Made by a program: the position numbers and the translations under genes
Assembly: GCA_034521465.1 (NCBI GenBank)
Contig: JAXHMN010000011.1
Coordinates: forward strand, 1-64,000
Source of the DNA: SURF-28 sp034521465
GTDB lineage: Bacteria > Bacteroidota > Ignavibacteria > Ignavibacteriales > Melioribacteraceae
Reading direction: 5' to 3'
DNA: 64,000 nt
Part shown: positions 47,072 through 56,695 of the stretch, piece by piece
Position numbering within the stretch: position 1 is the first letter of the stretch
Layout: every line of letters begins with the position of its first letter
Notes under the pieces: generated by a model
Told to the model about the DNA's origin: nothing
Seen by the model: the letters and a program-made list of their open reading frames with translations, nothing else
The model's database searches: none

Positions 47072-48274
47072 CTAGTCCATCACCAAAACTTCACGAATGT
47101 GACTCAAAGCCCAGTCAATTTCTTCTTTTTTAATTACAAGCGGAGGAGCAAAACGAATAACATGGTCGTGAGTCTCTTTACAGAGAATTCCGCGTTCCAT
47201 CAATGCTTCGCAAAATCTTCTGGCGCCGTTTGCTTCCGGATGTAATTCAACACCGATAAACAATCCACGTCCTCTAACTTCTTTAACATGTTTCGAATCA
47301 ATACTCTGCAATTCTTCTTTGAAGTATTTACCTAATTCGTAGGATTTATCTATTAATTTTTCGTCCATTAAAACATTCAATGCCTCAATCGCTACAGCAG
47401 CGCCAAGTGGATTGCCTCCGAAAGTTGAACCATGTTCACCGGGATTAAAAATACCGAGAACTTCCTTATCGGATAAAACAGCCGAAACCGGGTAACAGCC
47501 GCCGGAGAGCGCTTTACCTATAATCACAGCATCGGGTCTTACATCTTCGTATTGATGAGCAAATAATTTACCTGTTCTTCCCAAACCGGTTTGAATTTCG
47601 TCAGTTATATAAAGTACGTTGTTCTTCTTACAAATTTCATAAGTCTCTTTTAAGTAACCTTCCTCAGGAACAACAACGCCGCCTTCACCTTGAATCGGTT
47701 CAAAGATAAATGCAACTGTGTTTGGATTAATTGCTTCTTCCAATGCTTTTGCGTTACCGTATTCGACAACTGTAAAGCCGGGTGTAAACGGACCGAATCC
47801 GTCTTTGTAACTAAACTCTGTTGAGAAAGAAATAAGTGAGACGGTTCTGCCGGCAAAGTTATTTGTACAAACTATAATCTCTGCTTGATCGGTCGGAACA
47901 CCTTTTATTTTATAACCCCATTTTCTAGCAGCTTTTAAAGCAGTTTCAACAGCTTCGGCACCGGAGTTCATCGGCAATATCATTTCGTAACCGGTAAGCT
48001 CGTTTAATTTTTTGTAAAGTAAAGGTAGCTGGCTGTTTCTGAATGCGCGCGATGTTAAAGTCACATCCTCTGCTTGATCTTTAAGCGCTTTTATTATGCG
48101 GGGATGGCAGTGTCCTTGGTTAACTGCCGAGTAAGCAGCAAGACAATCTAAATATTTTTTACCATCAACGTCATGCACCCACACACCGTCTGCTTTATTT
48201 ATTACAACATCCAGTGGATGGTAATTGTGGGCGCCGAATTTTTCTTCCAATTCAATATACTCTTTTGATGTCAT
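47072..48274 (-). CDS. rocD: Ornithine aminotransferase
   Basis: A 400-residue class III PLP aminotransferase moving the delta-amino group of ornithine to 2-oxoglutarate, yielding glutamate semialdehyde. Landmarks include the DCLAAYSAVNQGHCHPRI start region, the PLP phosphate site NSGAEAVETALKAARKW, the catalytic domain FEPIQGEGGVVVP, ITDEIQTGLGRTG, and PLP lysine in IIGKALSGG. STFGGNPLG completes the site. The AYSAVNQGH motif is specific to ornithine rather than acetylornithine aminotransferase. Full length, no break. It links arginine or ornithine degradation to proline and glutamate. Confidence 0.92.
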   Translation of the reverse strand: MTSKEYIELEEKFGAHNYHPLDVVINKADGVWVHDVDGKKYLDCLAAYSAVNQGHCHPRIIKALKDQAEDVTLTSRAFRNSQLPLLYKKLNELTGYEMILPMNSGAEAVETALKAARKWGYKIKGVPTDQAEIIVCTNNFAGRTVSLISFSTEFSYKDGFGPFTPGFTVVEYGNAKALEEAINPNTVAFIFEPIQGEGGVVVPEEGYLKETYEICKKNNVLYITDEIQTGLGRTGKLFAHQYEDVRPDAVIIGKALSGGCYPVSAVLSDKEVLGIFNPGEHGSTFGGNPLGAAVAIEALNVLMDEKLIDKSYELGKYFKEELQSIDSKHVKEVRGRGLFIGVELHPEANGARRFCEALMERGILCKETHDHVIRFAPPLVIKKEEIDWALSHIREVLVMD

Positions 48275-48533
48275 TCTTTAACTCCATGCCTTATTTTGAA
48301 AAAAATCATTTACGAAATCTATCAATTTTTGATCTGATTTGGGAATAAAATCGGTGCAGAAAATCGGTTTATACCTTAGTTACTCTTGTGAAAACTTTGT
48401 GTGCCTTGTGGTTTACCACAAAGCTCACAGATTAATAAACAATATTCTCGCTACTTTTTCAGTATTGTTTATTGTTAATCATTGTGTTTGCCGATGCACT
48501 TTGATAATTTGCTTAATAAAATTTGGTGATGAT

Positions 48534-48953
48534 ATGAACGTTACAACAAAATCTTTCAGTATTTCGACTCAAGGACATACCGATATAATCGATATCACAA
48601 ATCAAGTTTCAAAGACATTGAAAGAATCTGGGATGAGTGAAGGCAATGCACTCGTGTTTGTACCGGGTGCAACTGCCGGTGTTACAACAATCGAATATGA
48701 ACCCGGTTTATTAAGCGACTATCCCGATTTTTTTGAAAAAATAATTCCCTCCGGTGCTAATTATAAACATAATGATACTTGGCATGACGGTAACGGACAT
48801 TCTCATGTAAGGGCTTCGCTTCAAGGAGCTTCTTTTCAAGTTCCGTTTGCCAGTGGTAAATTACTTCTCGGAACTTGGCAGCAAATAATCTTGGTCGATT
48901 TTGATAACCGGCCGCGTAACAGAAAAGTGATTGTTCAATTAATGGGGAAATAA
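48534..48953 (+). CDS. YjbQ-family protein (UPF0047)
   Basis: About 139 residues. The family is annotated as secondary thiamine-phosphate synthase but its physiological role is uncertain. Conserved pieces: VFVPGATAGVTTIEYEPG, YKHNDTWHDGNGHSHVRASLQG (metal-binding histidines) and LLLGTWQQIILVDFDNRPR. The frame opens at 48339, but ATG 48534 (MNVTTKSF) is the family-consistent start with GGTGAT upstream; the earlier 65 residues look untranslated. The stop is within 5 bp of the LOG-family gene start, so the two are likely co-translated. Confidence 0.85.
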   Translation: MNVTTKSFSISTQGHTDIIDITNQVSKTLKESGMSEGNALVFVPGATAGVTTIEYEPGLLSDYPDFFEKIIPSGANYKHNDTWHDGNGHSHVRASLQGASFQVPFASGKLLLGTWQQIILVDFDNRPRNRKVIVQLMGK

Positions 48954-48954
48954 T

Positions 48955-49488
48955 TTGGGTAAAGTTATCACGGTCTTCGGAAGTTCGATGCCTCGTCCCG
49001 GTGAAGAAGAGTACGAAGCTGCTTATCAACTTGGTGAAATTCTTGGTGAAAATGGTTTTAGTGTTTGTACAGGCGGCTATCAAGGAATAATGGATGCGGT
49101 TTCCAAAGGAGTGGTTGAAAAAGGGCAGGAGGCAATTGGAATCACTGTTAATATATTCGGAGCGAAAGTTTCCGAACACTTAACCAAAAATGTTGAGTGC
49201 AATTCACTTTTTGAACGAATCGAAAAATTGATCTCTTACGGAGATGCGTTTATCATTTTACGCGGTGGAACCGGAACACTGCTTGAACTTTCCGTGCTTT
49301 GGGAAATGATTAACAAAAATTTATTAAACGAAAAATTAGTTGCATGTCACGGTGAAATGTGGGAACCTATCTTAAATACTGTCGATGAACGCATGAGATT
49401 TGAAGGAAGAAAGCATGGGATGATTTTCCATTCGAATAAAATTGAAGAGTGTGCGGAGTATATCATTTCGAAACAAGCTTCTTTCTAA
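48955..49488 (+). CDS. LOG-family (lysine decarboxylase-like) protein
   Basis: A 177-residue Rossmann-fold protein of the LOG/TIGR00730-like group, related to cytokinin-activating phosphoribohydrolases. The N-terminal motif is VITVFGSSMPRPG, then GFSVCTGGYQGIMDAVSKG. The signature PGGxGTxxE appears as LRGGTGTLLELSVLWEM, with Arg for the usual Pro. Molecular activity in this branch is probably nucleoside 5'-monophosphate phosphoribohydrolase but is unproven. The TTG start at 48955 is 2 bp after the YjbQ stop. Confidence 0.8.
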   Translation: MGKVITVFGSSMPRPGEEEYEAAYQLGEILGENGFSVCTGGYQGIMDAVSKGVVEKGQEAIGITVNIFGAKVSEHLTKNVECNSLFERIEKLISYGDAFIILRGGTGTLLELSVLWEMINKNLLNEKLVACHGEMWEPILNTVDERMRFEGRKHGMIFHSNKIEECAEYIISKQASF

Positions 49489-49514
49489 AAACTTTGTCCG
49501 GAATGTAAAAACCA

Positions 49515-49558
49515 TTAAGCCGCGAATGCGCGAATGAATTAACGAATCCGCGGCTTAA
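49515..49558. repeat. Inverted repeat / terminator of the GCCGCGAAT type
   Basis: TTAAGCCGCG (49515-49524) pairs with CGCGGCTTAA (49549-49558), with an AT-rich 24-nt loop containing GCGCGAATGAATTAACG. It lies between the convergent LOG and DUF2723 genes. Elements like this recur between genes in many environmental bacterial genomes. Confidence 0.6.
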
Positions 49559-49562
49559 TAAA

Positions 49563-52525
49563 TTATTGAGTTGTATCTTCGAATGTTTCCTGAAGTCGTT
49601 TCGCCATATTTTCGAAACGGTTTCTAAGTTGTCTCACAGATGGATCATCCGGCAGATATGTTTCGATCTTATTAATGACTTCCATAGCTTCTTGATACTT
49701 ACCGGTCTTTTCATAAATATCTAAAAGTAATCTATACGGATTATAACTGCTGCTGAAATCGGTTGGGTTTTCTTCCAAGTTTTTCAGTGCGATTTTCTCA
49801 ACTTCATCTGCAAGTTCAACATACTTTTCTACCGCGCCCGCTTCGTAATAAATGCTGGCAACATCAAATAAAATTCTGTGGTCTATCGGAATAGTTGCTC
49901 TTGGTAATCGCTCTTCCATCTTATCTAATGCTTCTATAACTTTTTCATTGTTGCCCGTGTTATAGAGATGATGAATCGCCAATCGAATAAAAGAGTTTCG
50001 ATAATTTTGCATCATTCTAATTTCGTTATCGTTTAGAAAGATTGATGGATCATCCATTCCTCGGAATTTGAATCCGGGTTGATATGATCTCGAAAAGCCA
50101 TCCGGTTTTGTGAATAATTGTTTTTCGAGAATCTCCGGATTTACAAACGTCACTTGTCCATCGTTTTTCTTTGGAACTAATCGGTACGCCATTCCTTCCA
50201 TTTGTAAATAATCATCTAATCCTAATCTTGCATCATCACTAACAGTTGCAGCGTAATAAATTGGTCTGTCCCATGTGTTTGATTGAATAATATCAAGTGC
50301 AATCAAGATCTTGAACACGAACTGCTTTAACATCACCATATTGTGCGGTGTTGCTCATTACCCAAGAAATTCTTCCGCTATTGACAACAGAAGTGTCTGT
50401 TATGTTATATTGTTCAATATCTTCGGGTGGTACATCGATAGTCATCCTGCGAGCTTCCCAACGGGAAGGACCGATTCTACTGATTTGTTCATCGGAATAA
50501 CTCATTTCAATTTTTGGTGCTCCGTGCGGTTCGGTGTTTTTCATCTGGAGGATATACCAATCTGTATTAAGCAGACTTAAGTTTACAACTCTTACATCTC
50601 GGCGAACTCCTTCCACATCCTGCAAGTACCATAACGGGAATGTATCATTATCACCGTTAGTAAAGATCAAACCGTTTGGAGCAACGCTCTGTAATAAGTT
50701 GTAGGAATAATCCCACGGTACGTAATTGCCCGAGCGGTCTTGCTCGTGGAAATTTGTTGCAAGCATATTTAAAGGAACTAATAAGAAAGTGGCAACTAGA
50801 ACAAAACTTGCGATCGGTTTTGCCAATTCTTTCTTTTTTATTTTTTCGAATGTTAAATCAACCAAACCACGAGTACCAACCGCTATCCACAATGAGTAAA
50901 CAAAGAATGCGCCGACATAAAAATAATCTCTCTCCCTCGGCTGCGGCTGTTGCTGATTTTGGTAAAACGCGGTCAGATAACCGAGGAAAATGAACATCGC
51001 CATAAGTACCGACGCCATTTTCCAATCCTTCCTAAAGTGGAAGTATATTCCAAATAAGCCAAGTAAGAATGGAATTCCGTAAAGCGAGTTACCTGCACTA
51101 CCTGCGAACTTTATTCCAAAAGGTTTGCCAAGGAAATTACCGAGCCAATTAAAAGGATAAATGTTTACTCCGTCATCTTGCACTGTTGAAGTTCTTCCGC
51201 CGTAATTCCATAATAAATATCTGTTAAACATGTGGTTCATTTGGTAAGTCCAAAGGAAATCTAAATCACTATCATAATTTCTATACATTACCATTTGATG
51301 CGGCTCGGGAGAGAAGCGACGTTTGAATGTCGGGAAATCTCCGTACTGCTCACGATTGAGGTAACTTACAACTTCGGAAAATGTTTTTGGACTGTTAAGA
51401 TTTATCGGCGGATCTTGATTTGCTCTAATAATAATCATTGCGTAAGAGCTGAATCCGAGGAATGCAAAAAGAAAACTCTTTACAACAAGATTGAAAGTTT
51501 CTTGTTTTTTCATTCTCGTGTAATAAAGCAGATAAAGCATAATACCAAGAATTACAGCAATTATTATTAAATCCATTACGATGTTGTTACCGCCCAAACT
51601 TGAAATCGTGTTCGGTATGTACTTAACCATTCCCGGGTAAATTGCAACTAATGCAATACCGCCTAAAATGATCGGGATATAAAATGAATTTCTGTTGAAA
51701 ATTCTTTTATAGAAAACTCCCATATAGACTAAAGATATTCCGGCAAACACACCAAGAAATCTAATATCTGTTTCACCGGACTCATCAAAAGAAACGGGAG
51801 CAGAATCAGTCATTGATGCCCACATCGCAAAAGCGATCAGTAAAAGTATGCCTGCATGACCTAAAAATATTTTGGCTGTCTGTTTAAAAATTTCTTCATC
51901 TTGCAGATAGCGCCGGATCATAATAATCATCATAATTGGTACAATTGCAAGAACAGCCATCAAGTGAACACCGGTTGAAAGACCGATGAGATAAAAAATC
52001 AAAATGATATATTTTTCGTTATCCGGTTCATCTGCTTTTTCGAACCAAATCATTATCAACCAAGTAACAATGCCGATAAAGAATGTTGAGAAAGCATAAA
52101 CTTCCGCTTCAACAGCGTTAAACCAAAATGTTTGAGCAAATGCTAATGACAAAGCTCCGATTGCAGCAGCTAAATAAGTTGAAAGCGCATCAAAATAATT
52201 TTCGTGCTCTTTTCCTTTGAATGCTTTTATCAATTTTACGCCGATTAGAGTATGCGAAAAACACCGTAAAAGTACTCGACATTACAGAAATAAAGTTCAC
52301 TCTTAAACCGATATCCTCAACAAACGGTATCATAGAAAAGAGTCGTCCCATAATTAAAAAGAAGGGTGTTCCCGGCGGATGAGGAACCTGCATCAAAACG
52401 GCTGACGCAATAAATTCACCGCAATCCCAAAATGAAACTGACGGTTGAACAGTGATAAAATAAACAATGAAGGCAATTAAAAATACAGAACCTGCAATCA
52501 GTTTGTGCAATAGTTTTTCGTTCAT
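49563..52525 (-). CDS. DUF2723 glycosyltransferase-like membrane protein (two frameshifts)
   Basis: About 990 residues. The DUF2723 family is a GT-C-type membrane glycosyltransferase group; its human relative TMEM260 is a protein O-mannosyltransferase. The N-terminal hallmark SVSFWDCGEFIASA and HPPGTPFF (residues about 28-55) is followed by NAVEAEVYAFSTFF and about a dozen helices. A soluble C-terminal part with TPR-like repeats closes the protein (HHLYNTGNNEKVIEALDKME, EKTGKYQEAMEVINKIE). One extra base near 52255 and one near 50312 split it into 52190-52525, 50293-52233 and 49563-50339. Candidate enzyme for glycosylating exported proteins, for instance T9SS cargo. That substrate idea is inferred. 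Confidence 0.82.
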
Positions 52526-52554
52526 TTAATAATCCTCAAAAACATTGTAAAAAT

Positions 52555-52785
52555 TTACTCATCCTCATCGGGTTTTTTGAAAAGATGATCGTAATTCGGT
52601 TTTGGTTTGTTGATATGATATTTTTCGTAAAGTTCTCTCAAAAATTCCATGGACGCTTTGTCTAAATCTTCATCATCCTTGTGACGTTTTACAAGCATTT
52701 TATATCTTTTGTTTTCATCGGATGAAAATTTTCTTTCATACCGGCGGAGGGTTTCAAAATATTTTTTCTGATCTCTGTAACTCAT
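52555..52785 (-). CDS. Small hypothetical protein (76 aa)
   Basis: Not recognised. It is very charged, helix-forming throughout (YFETLRRYERKFSSDENKRY, MEFLRELYEKYHINKPKPNY) and ends in acidic DEDE. No signal peptide. ATG 52785 starts without a strong Shine-Dalgarno. It lies between the DUF2723 and GT4 genes on the same strand (gaps 29 and 52 bp) and may be part of that unit. Confidence 0.55.
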   Translation of the reverse strand: MSYRDQKKYFETLRRYERKFSSDENKRYKMLVKRHKDDEDLDKASMEFLRELYEKYHINKPKPNYDHLFKKPDEDE

Positions 52786-52837
52786 AATGAAAAATGATAT
52801 TTAGAACTCAACAATATATAAAAATTAGGTGGTAATT

Positions 52838-53965
52838 CTAATTGGATTGTGAGGATTTTAGCTGCGGATACCACTCGTAAACCTTCTGCAGAAAATGTTC
52901 GGCTGAAGCATCCCAAGTAAAATTAGAAGCCCATTTTTTAGCTTCGGCAGACATTTTTGCCAGCTCTTCGGAATCACCGAGTAATTTTACCAAAACTGTC
53001 AGCAATTCTTCGCGGTTGTCCAAATCGACCAATTTACCCGTCACATTATTTTTAATTGAATCGCGAAGCCCCGGAACGTTTGAACCCACAACCGGTGTGC
53101 CCGATGCATTTGCTTCGATAACCGTGATGCCCCATCCTTCTTTAAGCGCCATAGTTATGAAAAGCCATGCCTTTGCCATTTCCTCGGCTTTTTGTTCTTC
53201 GGTCAAGTAACCTAAAAATTCAACGCTGCCGGTCAATCCTTTTTGCTCAACGTAATTCTTTAATTTCGGCAGATGGTCACCCGTACCACCAACCCTAAAT
53301 TTGATTGCCGGTATTTTATCTTTAAGCGAAGGGAGAATATCGATTACCGCCTCAAGATTTTTATATTTTTTTATTCTGCCGATGTAACTAATTGTCGGAT
53401 CGGAAAATTTATCAACTTTAACATTGCTGAATAGTTCGTGGTTAATTGCGTTGTAAAGAATATCGATTTTGTTTTCCGGTTGACCCAGTTCAATCAATTC
53501 GGTTTTTGTGCTTTGAGAGACTGCAAAGATCGGCGTTTCTCTATAGATTTTTGGAATCATTTTTTCCGAACGGATTATATAGTTTGCTATAAATCTTGGA
53601 AGTTCTTTATAGAGAGATGCGCCGTGAAGATGATGAATAATACCGACTAACGGTTTGTCTATATATTCAGGAGTTCTAAGCGGGATTTTTGAAATATCGT
53701 CAACGATGAGATCAAAGTTTTCCGAAGCGAGATATTTTTTGTAATACCGTCTAAACTGCCGGTTGAAAATAAACTTGTTACCGGTTCTGCGGATTTCCAC
53801 ACCTTCAAAAATTTCTATTTGCGGCGCACCGGGAAAGGAATGCGCAACATAGGTTACTTTGTGTCCCTTTCTTGCAACACGCCGGAAAATTTCGTGCATG
53901 TGAACTTCCGCTCCGCCCATTTCCGGATTTTTAGGACAACGCCAATTTACAACAAGTATTTTCAT
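52838..53965 (-). CDS. Glycosyltransferase family 4
   Basis: A 375-residue GT-B retaining glycosyltransferase. The N-terminal acceptor domain begins ILVVNWRCPKNPEMGGAEVH with the GGAE loop. The C-terminal nucleotide-sugar domain has SYIGRIKKYKNLEAVID, FLGYLTEE and the signature EGWGITVIEANASGTPVVGSN, whose first Glu contacts the sugar nucleotide. No signal or helix, so it is cytosolic or membrane-peripheral. Probably builds a surface polysaccharide or glycan. Sugar donor not assignable. Confidence 0.87.
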   Translation of the reverse strand: MKILVVNWRCPKNPEMGGAEVHMHEIFRRVARKGHKVTYVAHSFPGAPQIEIFEGVEIRRTGNKFIFNRQFRRYYKKYLASENFDLIVDDISKIPLRTPEYIDKPLVGIIHHLHGASLYKELPRFIANYIIRSEKMIPKIYRETPIFAVSQSTKTELIELGQPENKIDILYNAINHELFSNVKVDKFSDPTISYIGRIKKYKNLEAVIDILPSLKDKIPAIKFRVGGTGDHLPKLKNYVEQKGLTGSVEFLGYLTEEQKAEEMAKAWLFITMALKEGWGITVIEANASGTPVVGSNVPGLRDSIKNNVTGKLVDLDNREELLTVLVKLLGDSEELAKMSAEAKKWASNFTWDASAEHFLQKVYEWYPQLKSSQSN

Positions 53966-54151
53966 AACTAACTTTGTGAGATTTTTGTTATAAAAATAAT
54001 GAAATTAAAAGATAATATTTGATATTTTGGTCACATAATCGCTGTTAATCTTTCTGCTTTTTCAACAGCAAGTTATTGGTATATAAAGTCATTGATGAGA
54101 ATATATTGAGTACATTTTGTATTTTTCAATAAAGTTATAAGGAAAAACTAA

Positions 54152-54787
54152 ATGAAGGTGTTTGAAAAATATTCACCTTCGGTTTCTATAATAATTGCAA
54201 CCTATAACCGAGCAAATCTTTTGCCTCGCGCACTTGAATCCGTGTTAAAACAAACTCTTCATAATTGGGAATGCATTATCGTAGACGACGGAAGCAATGA
54301 CAACACTTTTGAAATTGTAAACGAGTATGTTCAAAAAGATCAACGGTTCCGTTATATGAAGCATCAAAATAAAAAACCGCCGTTAACTTTTAATACAGGC
54401 GTTCAAGCGTCAATCGGCAGATACGTTACTTTCCTCGGCAGTGATGATGAATACAAACCGGAGCATCTGCAACTTCGTTATGATTTTATGATCAACAATC
54501 CCAAAGTAGATTTAATTCAAGGTGGTGTTGAAATTATTGGTCATCCTTTTGTAAAGGATAAAGATGCTCTATCAAAAGAAATTCATATTTCCGAATGTAA
54601 AGTCGGTGGAACGTTTTTCGGCAAGCGCGAAGTCTTTTTTGAGTTGGAAGGTTTCCGAAATTTGAAATATGCGGACGATACTGATTTTTGGGAAAGAGCG
54701 GAAAAGAAATTTAACTTAGCTGAAGTTGATTATCCGACTTATATTTATCACCGAGATACACCGGATAGTATTTGCAATACTATTTAA
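54152..54787 (+). CDS. Glycosyltransferase family 2
   Basis: A 211-residue GT-A enzyme. Opening motif SVSIIIATYNRANLLPRALE is typical; the nucleotide site IIVDDGSNDNT contains the first Asp, and the DXD-like motif is in GRYVTFLGSDDEYKP. The catalytic-base region ADDTDFWERAEKK is present near 180. It is short, ending soon after the core. Shine-Dalgarno AAGGA precedes the ATG. It is divergent from the GT4 gene, so the pair frames a possible glycan locus together with DUF2723. Confidence 0.87.
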   Translation: MKVFEKYSPSVSIIIATYNRANLLPRALESVLKQTLHNWECIIVDDGSNDNTFEIVNEYVQKDQRFRYMKHQNKKPPLTFNTGVQASIGRYVTFLGSDDEYKPEHLQLRYDFMINNPKVDLIQGGVEIIGHPFVKDKDALSKEIHISECKVGGTFFGKREVFFELEGFRNLKYADDTDFWERAEKKFNLAEVDYPTYIYHRDTPDSICNTI

Positions 54788-54792
54788 TTTGA

Positions 54793-54872
54793 AGAAAATA
54801 GAACGCAGATTACACGGAAAAAGAAGATCAACACAGATTAATCTGCGAGAATCTATATTTTCTGTGGTATCA
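54793..54872. repeat. Intergenic repeat of the AACGCAGATTACACGG type
   Basis: Contains AGAACGCAGATTACACGG and the perfect 12-bp palindrome CAGATTAATCTG (54834-54845); CGCAGAT (54804-54810) also pairs with ATCTGCG (54841-54847). This matches a widespread non-coding repeat family in many unrelated bacterial genomes. A degenerate relative is at 56559-56599. Confidence 0.6.
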
Positions 54873-54901
54873 GTGTTCCATTCGGGATTCATTAATAGAA
54901 A

Positions 54902-55318
54902 CTAAATCGTATACTTCTCAATAAAATCTTCGGGAATTTTTGAAGGTCTTCCGTTTTTTATATTGATCATTGTGTAAGTGAACTGTCCGTCCGCCGCGAC
55001 TTTACCGTTTTCTTTTTTCACAATCTCAAAGTTCACGATGCTTTGTGAACGGTTAAAATCCTCAACTTGTGTTCGCACAACAATTTTATCCGTTAAAACA
55101 AGCGCACGTTTGTAATTAATTGTAGCATTTGAAACAACCCAAGTAAAACCGCGATCTAAAAACTCTTCCATCGTTACTTTATAATCTTTCTTCATTTGGT
55201 CATAACGTGCGGCTAAAACATAATCCAAATATTTTGAATTATGCACATGGTTGTTCATATCAATATCGTCCGGACGGATGGTAAGTTCTGTTTCGAATAT
55301 TGAGTATTTCTTATTCAT
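54902..55318 (-). CDS. Hotdog-fold acyl-CoA thioesterase (4HBT family)
   Basis: 138 residues with the 4-hydroxybenzoyl-CoA thioesterase hotdog signature: IRPDDIDMNNHVHNSKYLDYV (catalytic Asp and the helix Asn/Tyr) followed by WVVSNATINYKRALVLTDKIVV. It hydrolyses an acyl-CoA or acyl-ACP thioester; the exact acyl group is not predicted. Length is usual. Its ATG overlaps the stop of the MFS gene by 8 bp, so the two are translationally coupled. Confidence 0.85.
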   Translation of the reverse strand: MNKKYSIFETELTIRPDDIDMNNHVHNSKYLDYVLAARYDQMKKDYKVTMEEFLDRGFTWVVSNATINYKRALVLTDKIVVRTQVEDFNRSQSIVNFEIVKKENGKVAADGQFTYTMINIKNGRPSKIPEDFIEKYTI

Positions 55319-56510
55319 CTTTCCGTTTCTCTTTAATCATTATGGTTACTAAGATAATCATTACTAAACCAAAAATTGCACCCGCATAAAAAGTTGCTTC
55401 AATTCCAAGTGAGATATAAATTAATCCCATTAAAACCGGACCGAGTGTTTGCCCTAATCGTAGAACCATTCCGTTTAATGACATAAATGCCGCGCGGTAT
55501 TCAATTGGTGCCAGTGATGCAAGCAGCGTTTGTATTGAGGGAATATTCATGCCCTGTGCCACCCCGAATAAAATAACAGGCAGTATTAATCCCCAAATAT
55601 TATCAATGAGCGGAATGAGAACTAAAGATATTATATAAAGAACAAATGCAATCAATATCAATTTCTTTTCGGAAAAAAACGAAACGAGTTTTCCGAGCTG
55701 AGAAGAAGTGATGGCTGTAGTAAGTGACATGCTTGACATTAAAATCCCAATTGTAACAGTTGACGCACCAAAACTTCTGTCCAACAAGAAAGGGAAATAT
55801 GTTAAGTAAGATCCGTAAAGTATTATAAATGTGACAACGCTTGTCAAGAATATTCCAAGTACTTGAAAATTCTTTATGCTTTCCCAAGTACTTATCAAAT
55901 AATCCCTCAATGACTGTTCGTTTTTGGGTTCGGGGTTATGGAGTGAAGTTATAACTAAAATTCCGACCGGCAGAGCTAAAACCGGAAGCAAAAAAGGGAA
56001 GTTCCATCCAAACACTGCAAGTACACCTCCGATTGCCGGATATGCTGCAGTACCGACACTCAAAACCGATGCGGAGTATCCCATTACAGCGGCACGTTCT
56101 TTACCTTTATAAATATCACCGATTAAAGTTACATTGAGCGAACCGAGTGAAGCGGAACCAACCCCTTGTAAAAATCGGAAGAACAATAACAAATAAAAAT
56201 CCACCATAAAAGCGCAAAGGGTTCCGGCAATTGCAAAAAGAAAAAGAGAAGGCACCAAAACTTTCTTACGACCAAGCCGATCTCCGAGTACTCCGAAAAT
56301 CGGTGTTAGCAATACGCCCGGTATCGTGAAAACCGTTATTAATAATCCGACTTGTTGAGTGCTGATGCCGAGTTCTTTTTCAACTTTCGGGAATGCGGGA
56401 GTAATACTTGAAACACCTAAAACTGCAATCAGTGTAACTGCGGCAATTGTTACAAAGTTAATATCATTGAAGACCTTATGGCGGAATGAGATCTTTTTGG
56501 TATCGTTCAT
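55311..56510 (-). CDS. MFS transporter (multidrug-type)
   Basis: A 399-residue major facilitator protein with 12 helices. The cytoplasmic loop 2-3 motif is VFGVLGDRLGRKKVLV (55-75), and RFLQGVGSASLGSLNVTLIGD in helices 4-5 is antiporter motif B/C-like. Related to Bcr/CflA and tetracycline-type drug exporters. Its ATG region is free of overlap, while its 3' end overlaps the thioesterase start by 8 bp. No resistance claim is made; substrate unknown. Confidence 0.85.
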   Translation of the reverse strand: MNDTKKISFRHKVFNDINFVTIAAVTLIAVLGVSSITPAFPKVEKELGISTQQVGLLITVFTIPGVLLTPIFGVLGDRLGRKKVLVPSLFLFAIAGTLCAFMVDFYLLLFFRFLQGVGSASLGSLNVTLIGDIYKGKERAAVMGYSASVLSVGTAAYPAIGGVLAVFGWNFPFLLPVLALPVGILVITSLHNPEPKNEQSLRDYLISTWESIKNFQVLGIFLTSVVTFIILYGSYLTYFPFLLDRSFGASTVTIGILMSSMSLTTAITSSQLGKLVSFFSEKKLILIAFVLYIISLVLIPLIDNIWGLILPVILFGVAQGMNIPSIQTLLASLAPIEYRAAFMSLNGMVLRLGQTLGPVLMGLIYISLGIEATFYAGAIFGLVMIILVTIMIKEKRKDE

Positions 56511-56558
56511 AAAAGATAGTCAGTAATAATTAAATTGATGCATAACTTAATTAATAAT

Positions 56559-56599
56559 GGAACGCTGATGACACTGATGCGACAGATAAGCACAGATTT
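56559..56599. repeat. Degenerate intergenic repeat (AACGCTGATGACAC type)
   Basis: GGAACGCTGATGACACTGATGCGACAGATAAGCACAGAT has the word order of the widespread AACGCAGAT...ACACAGAT repeat (see 54793-54872), without the closing inverted arm. Located between the convergent-free MFS and DUF1028 genes. Confidence 0.45.
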
Positions 56600-56695
56600 G
56601 ATTTATAATTGTCAGCTTTTCAGAATCATAAATATCATATTGTATGTTTTGCGAGTTTCGTTAAAGATCATTCACCTTACAGCTTTTGCTCAAGA

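Noticed and set aside
48339..48533. Upstream 65-codon extension of the YjbQ gene
   Set aside because: Cys-rich, not family-like; ATG 48534 has a better site and fits the family length.
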